Below are positions 19,620 to 32,079 of a DNA stretch of 64,000 nucleotides, piece after piece. This DNA comes from Halopseudomonas pachastrellae. Its GTDB lineage: Bacteria > Pseudomonadota > Gammaproteobacteria > Pseudomonadales > Pseudomonadaceae. The translations under genes were made by a program, and so were the position numbers. Each line of letters begins with the position of its first letter. The first letter of the stretch is position 1. The notes under the pieces are model-generated. The model made no database searches. It was not told the origin of the DNA and saw only the letters and a program-made list of their open reading frames with translations. The stretch lies in contig NZ_FOUD01000001.1 of NCBI RefSeq assembly GCF_900114765.1, forward strand, positions 132,003 through 196,002, in the 5' to 3' direction.

Positions 19620-19689
19620 GGGAAGCACTGATTAATTCCGCATGCCCTCTGGCGTACAGGCTGAGCCGCAATCAGTCAGTGCTTCCCTT
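19618..19689. mobile_element. Short MITE-like inverted-repeat element, family member 1
   Basis: A perfect 14-bp terminal inverted repeat, AAGGGAAGCACTGA at 19618-19631 and its complement at 19676-19689, bounds a 72-bp element. The homology continues inward with gaps (TTAATTCCGCAT on the left, CTGATTGCGGC on the right). The left end aligns over about 33 bp with the left end of the larger element at 30800 (shared GGGAAGC-CT-A, CATTTC/TAATTCC, GCCCTCTG), so both belong to one family. It abuts the rnhB stop codon. I see no clear target-site duplication and no coding capacity. Confidence 0.6.
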
Positions 19690-19706
19690 GGGGCACACAG
19701 TTCTGC

Positions 19707-19745
19707 CTGCTGCGACTGGCCGCAGCAGTTCCCCGTCGCTACAAT
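19707..19745 (+). promoter_or_regulatory. Stem-loop and candidate -10 box upstream of dnaE
   Basis: CTGCTGCG (19707-19714) and CGCAGCAG (19721-19728) form a perfect 8-bp stem with a 6-nt loop; TACAAT (19740-19745) resembles a -10 box. The matching -35 position (TGGCCG) lies in the stem and is poor. dnaE starts at 19784, so it may have its own promoter here after the upstream repeat element. Confidence 0.3.
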
Positions 19746-19783
19746 TCTCTGCCTGACGTTCCGCCACCTGAAACAGGATTTCC

Positions 19784-22700
19784 ATGTCACCTTCTTTCAT
19801 TCACCTGCGTGTCCACAGTGAATATTCCCTGGTTGATGGGCTGGTCAAGGTCAAGCCCTTGATCAAGGCCGTCGGCGAGGCGGGCATGCCGGCGGTAGCG
19901 ATCACCGACCAGAACAACATGTGCAGTCTGGTCAAGTTCTACAAAACCGCGACCGGCGCCGGTATCAAGCCGATTTCCGGTGTCGATCTCTGGCTGACCG
20001 ATGCCGAGGACGACAGCGTCCTGACCCGCATCAGCCTGCTGGCGATGGACCCCAAGGGTTACCGCAACCTGACCGAGCTGGTCTCCCGTGGCTTTACCGA
20101 AGGTCAGCGCAACGGCTTGGTGACGGTTCGCCGTGAGTGGGTGGCTGAGGCAAGCGAAGGCGTTATTGCGCTGTCGGCGGCTAAAGAGGGTGAAGTAGGT
20201 CTGGCGCTGCTGTCCTCCAGCCCTGCGCGGGCTGATGATCTGCTGGCGTACTGGATGGGCGTATTCCCCGGTCGTTTCTACCTGGAGCTGCAGCGCACCG
20301 GCCGCGTCAATGATGAAGAGCACGTGCACGCGGCAGTCGCACTGGCGGCGCGCAGCGGCTGCCCGGTGGTCGCGACCAACGATGTGCGCTTTCTCAAGCG
20401 CAGCGACTTTGAAGCCCACGAGACGCGCGTCTGCATCGGTGAAGGCCGCGCGCTGGATGACCCGCGCCGGGTCCGCCAGTACAGCGAAGAACAGTACCTG
20501 AAAACGGCGGAAGAGATGGCCGAGCTGTTTTCGGACATTCCCGAAGCGCTGGAAAACAGCGTCGAGATTGCCAAGCGCTGTAATATCGATGTGCAACTTG
20601 GCAAATACTTCCTGCCGGACTTTCCGGTACCGGAGGGGATGACCGAAGCCGAGTTCTTCAAGAAGGTCTCCTTTGAGGGGCTGGAGGAGCGCCTCAAGGT
20701 CATTCTGCCGCCCGATACCCCGGACTACGACGCCAAGCGCCAGGTTTACATCGACCGCCTGAACTTTGAGCTCGACATCATCAATCAGATGGGCTTCCCC
20801 GGCTACTTCCTGATCGTGATGGACTTTATCAAGTGGGCCAAGGGCAACGGCGTGCCGGTGGGGCCGGGCCGGGGTTCCGGGGCGGGCTCGCTGGTGGCGT
20901 ATTCGCTGCTGATTACCGACCTCGATCCGCTGGCCTACGACCTGCTGTTCGAGCGCTTTCTCAACCCGGAACGTGTGTCCATGCCCGACTTTGACGTCGA
21001 CTTTTGCATGGAAGGGCGTGACCGCGTTATTGACTACGTGGCCGATACCTACGGCCGTAACGCGGTATCGCAGATCATCACCTTCGGTACCATGGCCGCA
21101 AAAGCGGTAGTGCGTGATGTTGCGCGGGTGCAGGGCAAGTCCTACGGCCTGGCCGACAAGCTGTCGAAGATGATTCCGTTCGAGGTCGGCATGACGCTGA
21201 GCAAGGCCTTCGAGCAGGAAGAGATGCTGCGCGACTTTCTCGCCAATGACGAGGAAGGCCAGGAAATCTGGGACATGGCCCTCAAGCTGGAGGGGATTAC
21301 CCGTAACGTCGGCAAGCACGCCGGCGGTGTGGTTATCGCCCCCACCAAGCTGACCGACTTTGCGCCGCTGTACTGCGATGAGTCCGGTGGCGGCCTGGTT
21401 ACCCAGTTCGATAAGGACGACGTTGAAGCGGCGGGCCTGGTGAAGTTCGACTTCCTTGGCCTGCGCACGCTGACCATCATCAAGTGGGCGATGGAGACTA
21501 TCCATCGAAAGCAGCGCGAGGAAGGGGCTACAGACGAGGAACTGGTCAACATCGACCTGATCCCGCTGGATGACGCGCCGACCTACAGCATGCTGCAGAA
21601 GGCGGAAACCACTGCCGTTTTCCAGCTTGAATCGCGCGGCATGAAAGAGCTGATCAAGAAGCTCAAGCCCGACTGTCTGGAAGACATGATCGCACTGGTG
21701 GCCCTGTTCCGTCCGGGCCCGCTGCAGTCAGGCATGGTTGACGATTTCATCAACCGTAAGCACGGCCGCGAAGAAATCTCCTACCCGCACCCCAACTATC
21801 AGTACCCGGGGCTGGAGCCGGTGCTCAAACCCACCTACGGCATCATCCTGTATCAGGAACAGGTAATGCAGATTGCCCAGGTGATGGCCGGCTACACCCT
21901 GGGTGGCGCGGACATGCTGCGCCGGGCCATGGGTAAGAAAAAGCCGGAAGAAATGGCCAAGCAGCGCGGCGGCTTTATTGAGGGCTGCGCCAACAACGGC
22001 ATTGATGGCGATCTGGCCGGCAATATTTTCGACCTGGTAGAAAAGTTTGCCGGTTACGGCTTCAACAAGTCGCACTCGGCTGCCTACGGTCTGGTGTCTT
22101 ATCAGACGGCCTGGTTGAAGGCGCATTACCCGGCGCCCTTCATGGCAGCGGTACTGTCCGCCGATATGCACAACACTGACAAGGTGGTGACGCTGATTGA
22201 GGAATGCCGCAGCATGCGCCTGCGGATCAAGGTGCCGGATGTCAACGTTTCGGAATTCAAGTTCACCGTCGATGACGCCGGTGATGTGGTTTACGGCCTC
22301 GGCGCGATCAAGGGCGTGGGTGAAGGCCCGGTCGAAACCATCGTTGAGACCCGCAAGGCCGGCGGCCCGTTTAACGACTTGTTCGACTTCTGCGCCCGGG
22401 TGGACCTCAAGCGTATCAACAAGCGGGTGATGGAAGCGCTGATTCGCAGCGGTGCACTGGATCGCCTTGGTCCCTTCTTCGCCGAAGAGCTGCAGGCCTA
22501 CCAGAAGCAGGTCGATCGCAACCGCGCAGCCCTGATGTCAGCCATGGAGGAGGCAATCGCTTCGGCTGAGCAGACGGCGCGCAGCGCCGACTCGGGCCAC
22601 GATGACCTGTTTGGTGATCTGCTCGGGCCGTCGGCCGAGCGGGATGTCTATGAAGCCTATCGCAACGTGCGCGAATGGAGCTTCAAGGAGCGCCTGCGCG

Positions 22701-23317
22701 GCGAAAAGGACACCCTGGGGCTCTATCTGACCGGCCACCCGATTGATGAATACGAGCGCGAGATTCGCCGCTTTGCCCGCCAGCGTATCCTTGATCTGAA
22801 GCCCTCGCGCGACAGCCAGACCATTGCCGGTCTGGTATTTGACCTGCGGGTGATGAAAAACAAGCGCGGCGACAAGGTGGGCTTTGTCACCCTGGATGAC
22901 CGCTCGGCGCGCATCGAGGTCTCGCTGTTCTCCGAAGCCTATCTGGCAGCGCAGGCGCTGCTGCAAAAAGATGCTTTGCTGGTGGTTGAGGGTGAGGTGG
23001 CGGTGGATGATTTCTCCGGTGGCATGCGCGTGCGTGCCAAACGGGTGATGAGTCTGGAGGATGCGCGCACCGGGCTGCTGGACAGCGTGCGTATCAACAT
23101 TGATAGCGCGCAGCACGGCGAGGACGCGCTCAACCGCATGGCCGGTCTGCTCAAGCAGTACCGTGGCGGTTGCCCGGTGACGATTGAGTACCAGCGCACC
23201 GATGCCGCCGCCTTGCTGCGCCTGGGAGATGACTGGAAGGTGGAGCCGGCTGACGATCTGTTGCAGGGGCTGCGTGACCAGTTGGGCAAAGACAGCGTCT
23301 CCTTGCACTATAGATAG
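19784..23317 (+). CDS. dnaE: DNA polymerase III alpha subunit
   Basis: Catalytic subunit of the replicative polymerase. The 1177-aa protein has an N-terminal PHP domain (FIHLRVHSEYSLVDGL), the palm with the catalytic acidic cluster in MPDFDVDFCMEGRDRVIDY (about residues 400-418), fingers, a tandem helix-hairpin-helix region, an OB-fold (about 990-1080) and the C-terminal tau-binding segment. The region before PDFDVDF carries GPGRGSGAGSLV. Upstream is a repeat element; downstream accA starts after about 100 bp. A second, mutagenic alpha subunit (dnaE2) lies at 33486. Confidence 0.98.
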   Translation: MSPSFIHLRVHSEYSLVDGLVKVKPLIKAVGEAGMPAVAITDQNNMCSLVKFYKTATGAGIKPISGVDLWLTDAEDDSVLTRISLLAMDPKGYRNLTELVSRGFTEGQRNGLVTVRREWVAEASEGVIALSAAKEGEVGLALLSSSPARADDLLAYWMGVFPGRFYLELQRTGRVNDEEHVHAAVALAARSGCPVVATNDVRFLKRSDFEAHETRVCIGEGRALDDPRRVRQYSEEQYLKTAEEMAELFSDIPEALENSVEIAKRCNIDVQLGKYFLPDFPVPEGMTEAEFFKKVSFEGLEERLKVILPPDTPDYDAKRQVYIDRLNFELDIINQMGFPGYFLIVMDFIKWAKGNGVPVGPGRGSGAGSLVAYSLLITDLDPLAYDLLFERFLNPERVSMPDFDVDFCMEGRDRVIDYVADTYGRNAVSQIITFGTMAAKAVVRDVARVQGKSYGLADKLSKMIPFEVGMTLSKAFEQEEMLRDFLANDEEGQEIWDMALKLEGITRNVGKHAGGVVIAPTKLTDFAPLYCDESGGGLVTQFDKDDVEAAGLVKFDFLGLRTLTIIKWAMETIHRKQREEGATDEELVNIDLIPLDDAPTYSMLQKAETTAVFQLESRGMKELIKKLKPDCLEDMIALVALFRPGPLQSGMVDDFINRKHGREEISYPHPNYQYPGLEPVLKPTYGIILYQEQVMQIAQVMAGYTLGGADMLRRAMGKKKPEEMAKQRGGFIEGCANNGIDGDLAGNIFDLVEKFAGYGFNKSHSAAYGLVSYQTAWLKAHYPAPFMAAVLSADMHNTDKVVTLIEECRSMRLRIKVPDVNVSEFKFTVDDAGDVVYGLGAIKGVGEGPVETIVETRKAGGPFNDLFDFCARVDLKRINKRVMEALIRSGALDRLGPFFAEELQAYQKQVDRNRAALMSAMEEAIASAEQTARSADSGHDDLFGDLLGPSAERDVYEAYRNVREWSFKERLRGEKDTLGLYLTGHPIDEYEREIRRFARQRILDLKPSRDSQTIAGLVFDLRVMKNKRGDKVGFVTLDDRSARIEVSLFSEAYLAAQALLQKDALLVVEGEVAVDDFSGGMRVRAKRVMSLEDARTGLLDSVRINIDSAQHGEDALNRMAGLLKQYRGGCPVTIEYQRTDAAALLRLGDDWKVEPADDLLQGLRDQLGKDSVSLHYR

Positions 23318-23418
23318 CGCAAAAGCCGGATGCTCGACGGGCGCCCGGCAATCCCGTAAGGTTATTTGCGACACTTTTTTGGATGCCCGAGTTGGGCGCA
23401 AGCGGATGATGGATGCCT

Positions 23419-24375
23419 ATGAGCAACAGCCAGAAATACTTGGAGTTTGAACAGCCGATCGCCGACCTGCAGGCCAAAATCGAAGAGCTGCGTCTGGTCG
23501 GTAGTGACAACGCGCTGAACATCACCGAAGAGATCACCCGGTTGCAGGAGAAGAGCAAGTCCCTGACCGAGAGCATCTTCGGCAACCTGAGCAGCTGGCA
23601 GGTCGCGCAAATGGCGCGCCACCCGCAGCGTCCCTACACGCTGGATTACATTCGCCACATCTTCACTGATTTTGAAGAGCTGCACGGTGATCGTCACTTT
23701 GCTGACGATGCTGCAATTGTGGGTGGTATTGCGCGTCTGGACGGCCGTGCGGTCATGGTCATCGGTCATCAGAAAGGTCGTGACGTAAAAGAAAAGGTAC
23801 GCCGCAACTTCGGCATGCCCAAGCCGGAAGGCTATCGCAAGGCCTGCCGTCTGATGGAGATGGCCGAGCGCTTCAAGATGCCGATCGTCACCTTTATCGA
23901 CACCCCCGGCGCGTACCCCGGTATCGACGCTGAAGAGCGCGGCCAGAGCGAAGCCATTGCCTGGAACCTGCAGGTCATGTCGCGCCTGAAGACCCCGATC
24001 ATCGCCACCGTTATCGGTGAGGGTGGCTCCGGCGGTGCGCTGGCGATCGGTGTCTGCGATCACCTGATGATGCTGCAGTACTCCACTTACTCGGTTATCT
24101 CGCCCGAAGGCTGTGCCTCCATTTTGTGGAAGAGCGCCGATAAAGCCGCAGATGCGGCGGCGGCCATGGGCATTACCGCCGAGCGTTTGAAAGAGCTGGG
24201 CCTGGTTGACACCCTGATCCCTGAGCCGCTGGGCGGCGCGCAGCGCTCACCCCAGGAAACTGCAGCGCGCATCAAGCAGCAGTTGATTACCCAGCTGGAT
24301 AAACTCGGTGCCCATTCCAGCGACGAGCTGCTGGAAGCGCGTTACCAGCGCCTGATGTCCTTCGGTATTCAGTGA
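23419..24375 (+). CDS. accA: Acetyl-CoA carboxylase carboxyltransferase subunit alpha
   Basis: Alpha half of the carboxyltransferase that makes malonyl-CoA for fatty acid synthesis; partner AccD is not in this window. The 318-aa protein has the ClpP/crotonase-type core with [30 protein letters not shown] and [13 protein letters not shown], the oxyanion-hole glycines. Two in-frame ATGs lie 6 bp apart (23413, 23419); I prefer 23419 because it gives [13 protein letters not shown], the family N-terminus. The stop overlaps the GTG start of tilS. Confidence 0.97.
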   Translation: MSNSQKYLEFEQPIADLQAKIEELRLVGSDNALNITEEITRLQEKSKSLTESIFGNLSSWQVAQMARHPQRPYTLDYIRHIFTDFEELHGDRHFADDAAIVGGIARLDGRAVMVIGHQKGRDVKEKVRRNFGMPKPEGYRKACRLMEMAERFKMPIVTFIDTPGAYPGIDAEERGQSEAIAWNLQVMSRLKTPIIATVIGEGGSGGALAIGVCDHLMMLQYSTYSVISPEGCASILWKSADKAADAAAAMGITAERLKELGLVDTLIPEPLGGAQRSPQETAARIKQQLITQLDKLGAHSSDELLEARYQRLMSFGIQ

Positions 24376-25700
24376 ACCCGCAGGGGCTGCTGAGGCAGCT
24401 CGCTCCCTGCATGGGCGCCCCGGCCTGGTGGCTGGGGTTGTCCGGCGGCCTGGACTCGATGGTTCTGCTTGAACTAATGAGCCAGGCCCGCCAACTCTCA
24501 GATATCCCTCCGCTTCACGCCATTCATGTGCACCACGGACTGCATCCCGAGGCTGACGCCTGGGCGGCGCATTGCCAGCGTGCCTGCGATGTGCGCGGCG
24601 TGCCGCTGACGGTCGTGCGTGTGCAGGTGGTGCAGGGCGGGAGTGTCGAGGAGGCGGCGCGTGATGCCCGCTACGCGGCCTTTGCCGATATGCTGGCGCC
24701 CGGCGCTGAATTGCTGCTGGCCCATCACCGCGATGATCAATTGGAAACCCTGATGTTTCGGCTGATGCGCGGCACCGGTGTGCGCGGCTTGAGCGGCATG
24801 CCGGCGCGCCGTGCGCTGGGCGCCGGCTGGCTGTCGCGACCGCTGCTCGATTGGCGACGCAGTGAGCTGGAGGCTTGGGCTCGGCAGCAGGGACTGGACT
24901 GGATTGAAGATCCGGCCAATGCCGATGAGCGTTTTGCCCGTACGGCCCTGCGGCACCGGATTTTGCCCGGATTGCGTCATGAGTGGCCGCAGCTGGATCG
25001 CAGTCTGCTGCGCCTGGCCGAGCATGCCAGTGAGGCCGGTGCGTTGCTGGATGAGTTGGCGCAGGATGACCTGCAGCTGGTGGCGGAACCCAGTGCTGAT
25101 CCGTGGCTGGCCGGCTGGCCGAGCCTGCTGCTGGCGCCGCTGCTGAGTTTGTCGGCCGCCCGGCAACGCAACCTGCTGCGCTGCTGGTTGCGTCAGCAAG
25201 CGGTGCGTATGCCGGACCATCGCCAGTTGCTAGAGGTGCAACAGCAACTGGCTGCTGGCCCTGATGCCCAGCCACAGCTGAAACTGGATGGCTTTGTTCT
25301 GTACCGTTCGTCAGATCGTCTTTGGCTGGTTCCGGCGCACTGGCTGCCAGCACGCAGCGAACAGTCGTTGTTACCGCTGCACGGAGCCCTGGCGCTGGCG
25401 GGCAATGGCACGCTGGACTGCCGGCCGGGGGCAGGTGGTTTGCGCGACCCGGGCGCTGGTGGCTGGCAGGTGCGTTATCGTCAGGGCGGCGAGCAGATCA
25501 AGCTGGCCGGGCGTCCGACCCAGTCGGTGAAACAGCTGTTGCAGGAGGCGCAGATCCCTGCCTGGCTACGCCCGTCAGTACCGTTGCTATACTCTGGCGG
25601 CGAGCTGGTGTCGGTGGCTGGGCGCTGGAACGCGGAGCGGGCTTTGGTCGAGGGTGCAGGCAGCGGTTTTACGGTCAGTTGGAAGCCGGTTTCGGATTGA
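24372..25700 (+). CDS. tilS: tRNA(Ile)-lysidine synthetase
   Basis: Converts the wobble C of tRNA-Ile(CAU) to lysidine so that it reads AUA. The 442-aa protein has the PP-loop ATPase motif [12 protein letters not shown] near the N-terminus, the [11 protein letters not shown] segment, [14 protein letters not shown] and [12 protein letters not shown], then the TilS substrate-binding and C-terminal domains (from about 215 and 360). It starts with GTG inside the accA stop. The C-terminal half is poorly conserved in this family. Confidence 0.95.
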   Translation: MNPQGLLRQLAPCMGAPAWWLGLSGGLDSMVLLELMSQARQLSDIPPLHAIHVHHGLHPEADAWAAHCQRACDVRGVPLTVVRVQVVQGGSVEEAARDARYAAFADMLAPGAELLLAHHRDDQLETLMFRLMRGTGVRGLSGMPARRALGAGWLSRPLLDWRRSELEAWARQQGLDWIEDPANADERFARTALRHRILPGLRHEWPQLDRSLLRLAEHASEAGALLDELAQDDLQLVAEPSADPWLAGWPSLLLAPLLSLSAARQRNLLRCWLRQQAVRMPDHRQLLEVQQQLAAGPDAQPQLKLDGFVLYRSSDRLWLVPAHWLPARSEQSLLPLHGALALAGNGTLDCRPGAGGLRDPGAGGWQVRYRQGGEQIKLAGRPTQSVKQLLQEAQIPAWLRPSVPLLYSGGELVSVAGRWNAERALVEGAGSGFTVSWKPVSD

Positions 25701-25725
25701 GCAAGCGGGGGCTGTCTGGTATCCT
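25697..25725 (+). promoter_or_regulatory. Candidate sigma70 promoter of pyrG
   Basis: TTGAGC (25697-25702) and TATCCT (25720-25725) are separated by exactly 17 bp, overlapping the tilS stop and 107 bp upstream of the pyrG ATG. Both boxes match consensus at four of six bases. The long leader would leave room for transcription-start-based pyrimidine control, but I see no clear attenuator. Confidence 0.4.
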
Positions 25726-25774
25726 GACTTCCCATCTTGTCGAGACTTTGGCTGGCCGTTCAGGTTGCCTCTGA

Positions 25775-28333
<2,559 letters not shown>

Positions 28334-28376
28334 GCCGCTACCGCTTTCACCCGATTGACTCGACATACGGAGCTAG

Positions 28377-29675
<1,299 letters not shown>

Positions 29676-29731
29676 TCGGTCTGGTGGGTACGCTCACGCG
29701 TACCCGCCGTTCCTCGACAGGAGCACCCGGT

Positions 29732-30004
29732 TTGAAATGGCTCTGGCTGATTACGCTGTCACTGTTGGCAGCCCTGCAGTACCGGCTCTGGGTTGGTGAG
29801 GGCAGTCTTGCCCATGTATCGCAGCTCAAGCAGCAGATCGCTGCGCAAGCACGCGAGAACGAGCAACTGCTGGAACGTAACCGTGTGCTGACCGCTGAAG
29901 TCATCGAACTCAAGCAGGGGCTTGAGACCGTTGAAGAGCGTGCCCGCCGTGAGCTGGGCATGGTCAAAGAGGGTGAGACCCTGTTTCAATTGAGCGAGCC
30001 ATGA
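29732..30004 (+). CDS. ftsB: Cell division protein FtsB
   Basis: Small bitopic membrane protein of the FtsQBL divisome complex. From TTG 29732 the protein is 90 aa: a membrane segment (KWLWLITLSLLAALQYRLW) that begins at residue 2, then a periplasmic coiled coil (QLKQQIAAQARENEQLLERN) and the conserved ETVEERARRELGMVKEGE. I chose TTG because AGGAG lies 8 bp upstream and FtsB proteins start right at the membrane helix; a GTG at 29684 would add 16 basic residues next to the eno stop. The stop overlaps the ispD start (ATGA). Confidence 0.9.
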   Translation: MKWLWLITLSLLAALQYRLWVGEGSLAHVSQLKQQIAAQARENEQLLERNRVLTAEVIELKQGLETVEERARRELGMVKEGETLFQLSEP

Positions 30005-30699
30005 GCGCCGCTACACCTGATTTCTGGGTAGTTCTGCCCGCCGCCGGCGTCGGCGCGCGTATGCAGGCAGACCGCCCCAAGCAATACCTTCTCTGGGGTC
30101 AACGTACCCTGATCGAACACACACTGGCTTGCTTCCTGGATCAACCGGGGCTGCGCGGGTTGGTGGTTTCCCTGTCTGCTGATGATGGCTGGTGGCCGAC
30201 GCTACCCTGTGCCCAGGATGCGCGTATCACCCGCGCAGTCGGCGGGCGCGAACGTGCCGATTCGGTGCTCAACGGCCTTATGGCGCTGCGGGAACTGGGT
30301 GCGGCCGATGACGACTGGGTGCTGGTGCACGACGCGGCCCGCCCCAATCTCACCGACGGTGACCTGCACAAGCTGCTGAGTACGCTGGCGAGTGATCCGG
30401 TCGGCGGCTTGCTGGCGGTGCCGGTGCGCGACACCCTCAAGCAAATCGGCCCAGATGGGCGGGTTACGGCCACGCCGGATCGCAGCCAGTTCTGGCAGGC
30501 CTATACGCCGCAGATGTTTCGTCTCGGGCCACTGCGCAAGGCTTTAACAGATGCGCTGGCGGCTGGGGCGCTGATTACCGATGAGGCTTCTGCCATGGAG
30601 TGGGTGGGGCTGGCGCCGTTGTTGGTTGAGGGGCGGGCTGATAATTTGAAGATTACTCGTCCTGAGGATCTGGAGTGGTTGCGTCAGCGGGATAGTTGA
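30001..30699 (+). CDS. ispD: 2-C-methyl-D-erythritol 4-phosphate cytidylyltransferase
   Basis: Third MEP-pathway step, forming CDP-methylerythritol from CTP and MEP. The 232-aa protein has the CTP-binding LPAAGVGARMQADRPKQYL, the GGRERADSVLNGL segment, VLVHDAARP and the C-terminal DEASAMEW and KITRPEDL. It begins inside the ftsB stop. Its usual downstream partner ispF is not here; conserved gene order ends at this gene and an accessory gap with repeats begins. Confidence 0.97.
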   Translation: MSAATPDFWVVLPAAGVGARMQADRPKQYLLWGQRTLIEHTLACFLDQPGLRGLVVSLSADDGWWPTLPCAQDARITRAVGGRERADSVLNGLMALRELGAADDDWVLVHDAARPNLTDGDLHKLLSTLASDPVGGLLAVPVRDTLKQIGPDGRVTATPDRSQFWQAYTPQMFRLGPLRKALTDALAAGALITDEASAMEWVGLAPLLVEGRADNLKITRPEDLEWLRQRDS

Positions 30700-30774
30700 T
30701 CTCGCGTTGCCGTTTTATTCCTGTATTTTCGGTGCTGTCTGATATTTCGCTTTTCGCCTTTTCCGGCGAGCCAA

Positions 30775-30796
30775 GGGGGCTGATTGCCCAGCCCCC
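30775..30796 (+). terminator. Stem-loop downstream of ispD, possible terminator
   Basis: GGGGGCT (30775-30781) and AGCCCCC (30790-30796) form a 7-bp stem with an 8-nt loop, 75 bp after ispD. No T-run follows, so intrinsic termination is doubtful; it may protect an mRNA 3' end or belong to the repeat-rich gap. Confidence 0.3.
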
Positions 30797-30799
30797 CAA

Positions 30800-31066
30800 A
30801 GGGAAGCGCTAACTCATTTCACACGCCCTCTGCGAGTGCTCAAGCGTGCAGATGCAAGGCGCGATGCGCGGCCAATAGTGGTTCTATTGGCAAGCAGCGC
30901 AACGCAGTCAGATGCATGCTTGAGCGCTCGCCCTGCGGGGCGCTCCGGCCGGTCCGCACTCTGTGTTATGGCTTCTCGACAGGTCCCGACATGCCTTCGA
31001 AACCACGCCTTGATTGCGGACCGGCCGGAGTGCCAGAGGACATGTGAAATGAGTTAGCGCTTCCCT
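30800..31066. mobile_element. MITE-like non-autonomous element with long inverted repeats, family member 2
   Basis: A perfect 24-bp terminal inverted repeat (beginning AGGGAAGCGCTAACTC) bounds 267 bp. Inside are two further hairpins: GAGTGCTCAAGCGTGC (30834-30849) pairs with 30914-30929 at 14 of 16 bases and encloses GCCAATAG/CTATTGGC (30871-30891); a 19-bp repeat with one mismatch (30940-30958 and 31015-31033) contains CCGGCCGGTCCGCA. There is no transposase or other coding capacity. The ends match the element at 19618. No clear target duplication is visible in the flanks. Confidence 0.72.
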
Positions 31067-31118
31067 GAATCCCCCGGGGCACCCGACTACGCGGCCCTTC
31101 GGGTTCGCTGCGTTGCTC

Positions 31119-31206
31119 GATTTATCGGGGTGGCCGGCGAGGTGAGCCACAAAACTCGGGGGCTCTGCCCCCTCAGACATCCTGTGGCTCTTTTTCCCGA
31201 TAAATC
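31119..31206. repeat. Nested palindromic repeat
   Basis: Outer arms GATTTATCGGG (31119-31129) and CCCGATAAATC (31196-31206) and inner arms GAGCCACA (31144-31151) and TGTGGCTC (31183-31190) form a nested inverted repeat, with GGGGGCTCTGCCCCC at the centre. It differs from the MITE-like ends and looks like a separate repeat type, in the same accessory gap. Confidence 0.5.
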
Positions 31207-31399
31207 TGCGCTACTCGCCCGCGTAAACGGGACGAACCCGTCGTGCACACTCCACCGTACAAGTGTTCGTTAACCTTCCTGGCGTGAAGCCATTTCGCGC
31301 TACCCCGGAATCCCGCGATGGCTGCATGCCGTTTCCTATGGGTTTGATTCCTGTCCGCCCTGGTCCTGAACACCGTTTGTCGTGCCCGTCTGTTTGCAA

Positions 31400-31428
31400 T
31401 TGACCGATACCATGCGAATAAATATGCT
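31400..31428 (+). promoter_or_regulatory. Promoter of the imuA-imuB-dnaE2 operon
   Basis: TTGACC (31400-31405) and TATGCT (31423-31428) with a 17-bp spacer. The -10 box overlaps the start of the LexA operator, so bound repressor would block RNA polymerase. The imuA ATG is at 31461, preceded by TGAGG. Confidence 0.65.
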
Positions 31429-31442
31429 GTACGCATATACAG
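31427..31442. promoter_or_regulatory. LexA operator (SOS box)
   Basis: CTGTACGCATATACAG has the canonical CTGT-N8-ACAG form of the gammaproteobacterial LexA site, 18 bp before the imuA start codon and overlapping the -10 box. It is the only such site I noticed in the window and fits DNA-damage induction of the downstream mutagenesis operon. Confidence 0.9.
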
Positions 31443-31460
31443 TATTTTGTTGAGGTTTTC

Positions 31461-32072
31461 ATGGGCGCGGTGGTTGCACTTGATCGGTTGCTGGAGACGC
31501 GTCGTGTCTGGCGTGGGCGGCAGCGGAGTGAGCCGGTGGCTGAGCAGCCGACCGGGCATGCGGCGCTGGATGCGTTGTTGCCCGGTGGTGGCTGGCAACT
31601 GGCTGCGCTGAACGAGATTCTGCTGGGCGCTCCCGGTAGTGGCGAGTTGCAGTTGCTGTGGCCGCTGCTGGCGCGTTTGACCCAGGCGGGGGAGCGGGTG
31701 GTGCTGGTGGGGGCGCCGGCGATACCCTTCGCGCCGGCCTGGCAGGCGGCGGGCGTGGTGCTGGCGCAGGTGTCGCTGCTGCAGGTCAGTGGTGCCGAGC
31801 GGCTTTGGGCAGCGGAACAGTGCCTGCGCTCGGGCAGTTGCGGCGCGGTGTTGTGCTGGCCTGAGCAGGCAGATGATCGCGCCTTGCGCCGGCTGCAGGT
31901 AGCGGCTGACAGCGGCCAGACCCTGGCGTTTGTACTGCGCGATCGGCGCGCTGCAGACAACCCGTCGCCCGCGCCCTTAAGACTGCTGCAGGAGCGCCAG
32001 CCCCGGCAGTGGCGGGTGCTCAAGTGCCGGGGCGGGGTTGCACCGGCGCGTCCTGTGCCGGTTTCGCTGTGA
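31461..32072 (+). CDS. imuA: Translesion synthesis-associated protein ImuA
   Basis: First gene of the damage-inducible mutasome operon. The 203-aa protein is a RecA/SulA-like NTPase-fold protein: LPGGGWQLAALNEILLGAPGSGELQLLWPLL resembles a RecA core with a degenerate Walker A (GAPGSGE lacks the Lys-Ser/Thr), and GERVVLVGAP and GAVLCWPE follow as later strands. ImuA interacts with ImuB and may link it to RecA. ATG 31461 has TGAGG 5 bp upstream, right after the SOS box. imuB follows after 7 bp. Some annotations call this family SulA-like; the gene context favours ImuA. Confidence 0.92.
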   Translation: MGAVVALDRLLETRRVWRGRQRSEPVAEQPTGHAALDALLPGGGWQLAALNEILLGAPGSGELQLLWPLLARLTQAGERVVLVGAPAIPFAPAWQAAGVVLAQVSLLQVSGAERLWAAEQCLRSGSCGAVLCWPEQADDRALRRLQVAADSGQTLAFVLRDRRAADNPSPAPLRLLQERQPRQWRVLKCRGGVAPARPVPVSL

Positions 32073-32079
32073 GGCTGTC

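Larger units (their letters stand above)
30700..31460. other. Gene-free accessory gap between ispD and imuA
   Basis: 761 bp without a supportable gene. From left to right it holds a stem-loop after ispD (30775-30796), a 267-bp MITE-like element (30800-31066), a nested palindromic repeat (31119-31206) and the LexA-regulated imuA promoter (31400-31442). Frames that stay open across it have no recognisable protein sequence and run through the repeats. Confidence 0.75.

Noticed and set aside
19787-21505. 572-codon open frame opposite dnaE
   Set aside because: Shadow of the dnaE coding strand; the predicted protein is low-complexity and without motifs.
30800-31066. MITE-like region as a small protein gene or a CRISPR fragment
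   Set aside because: Frames open through it lack ribosome sites and protein-like composition, and the symmetry is inverted rather than regularly spaced direct repeats.
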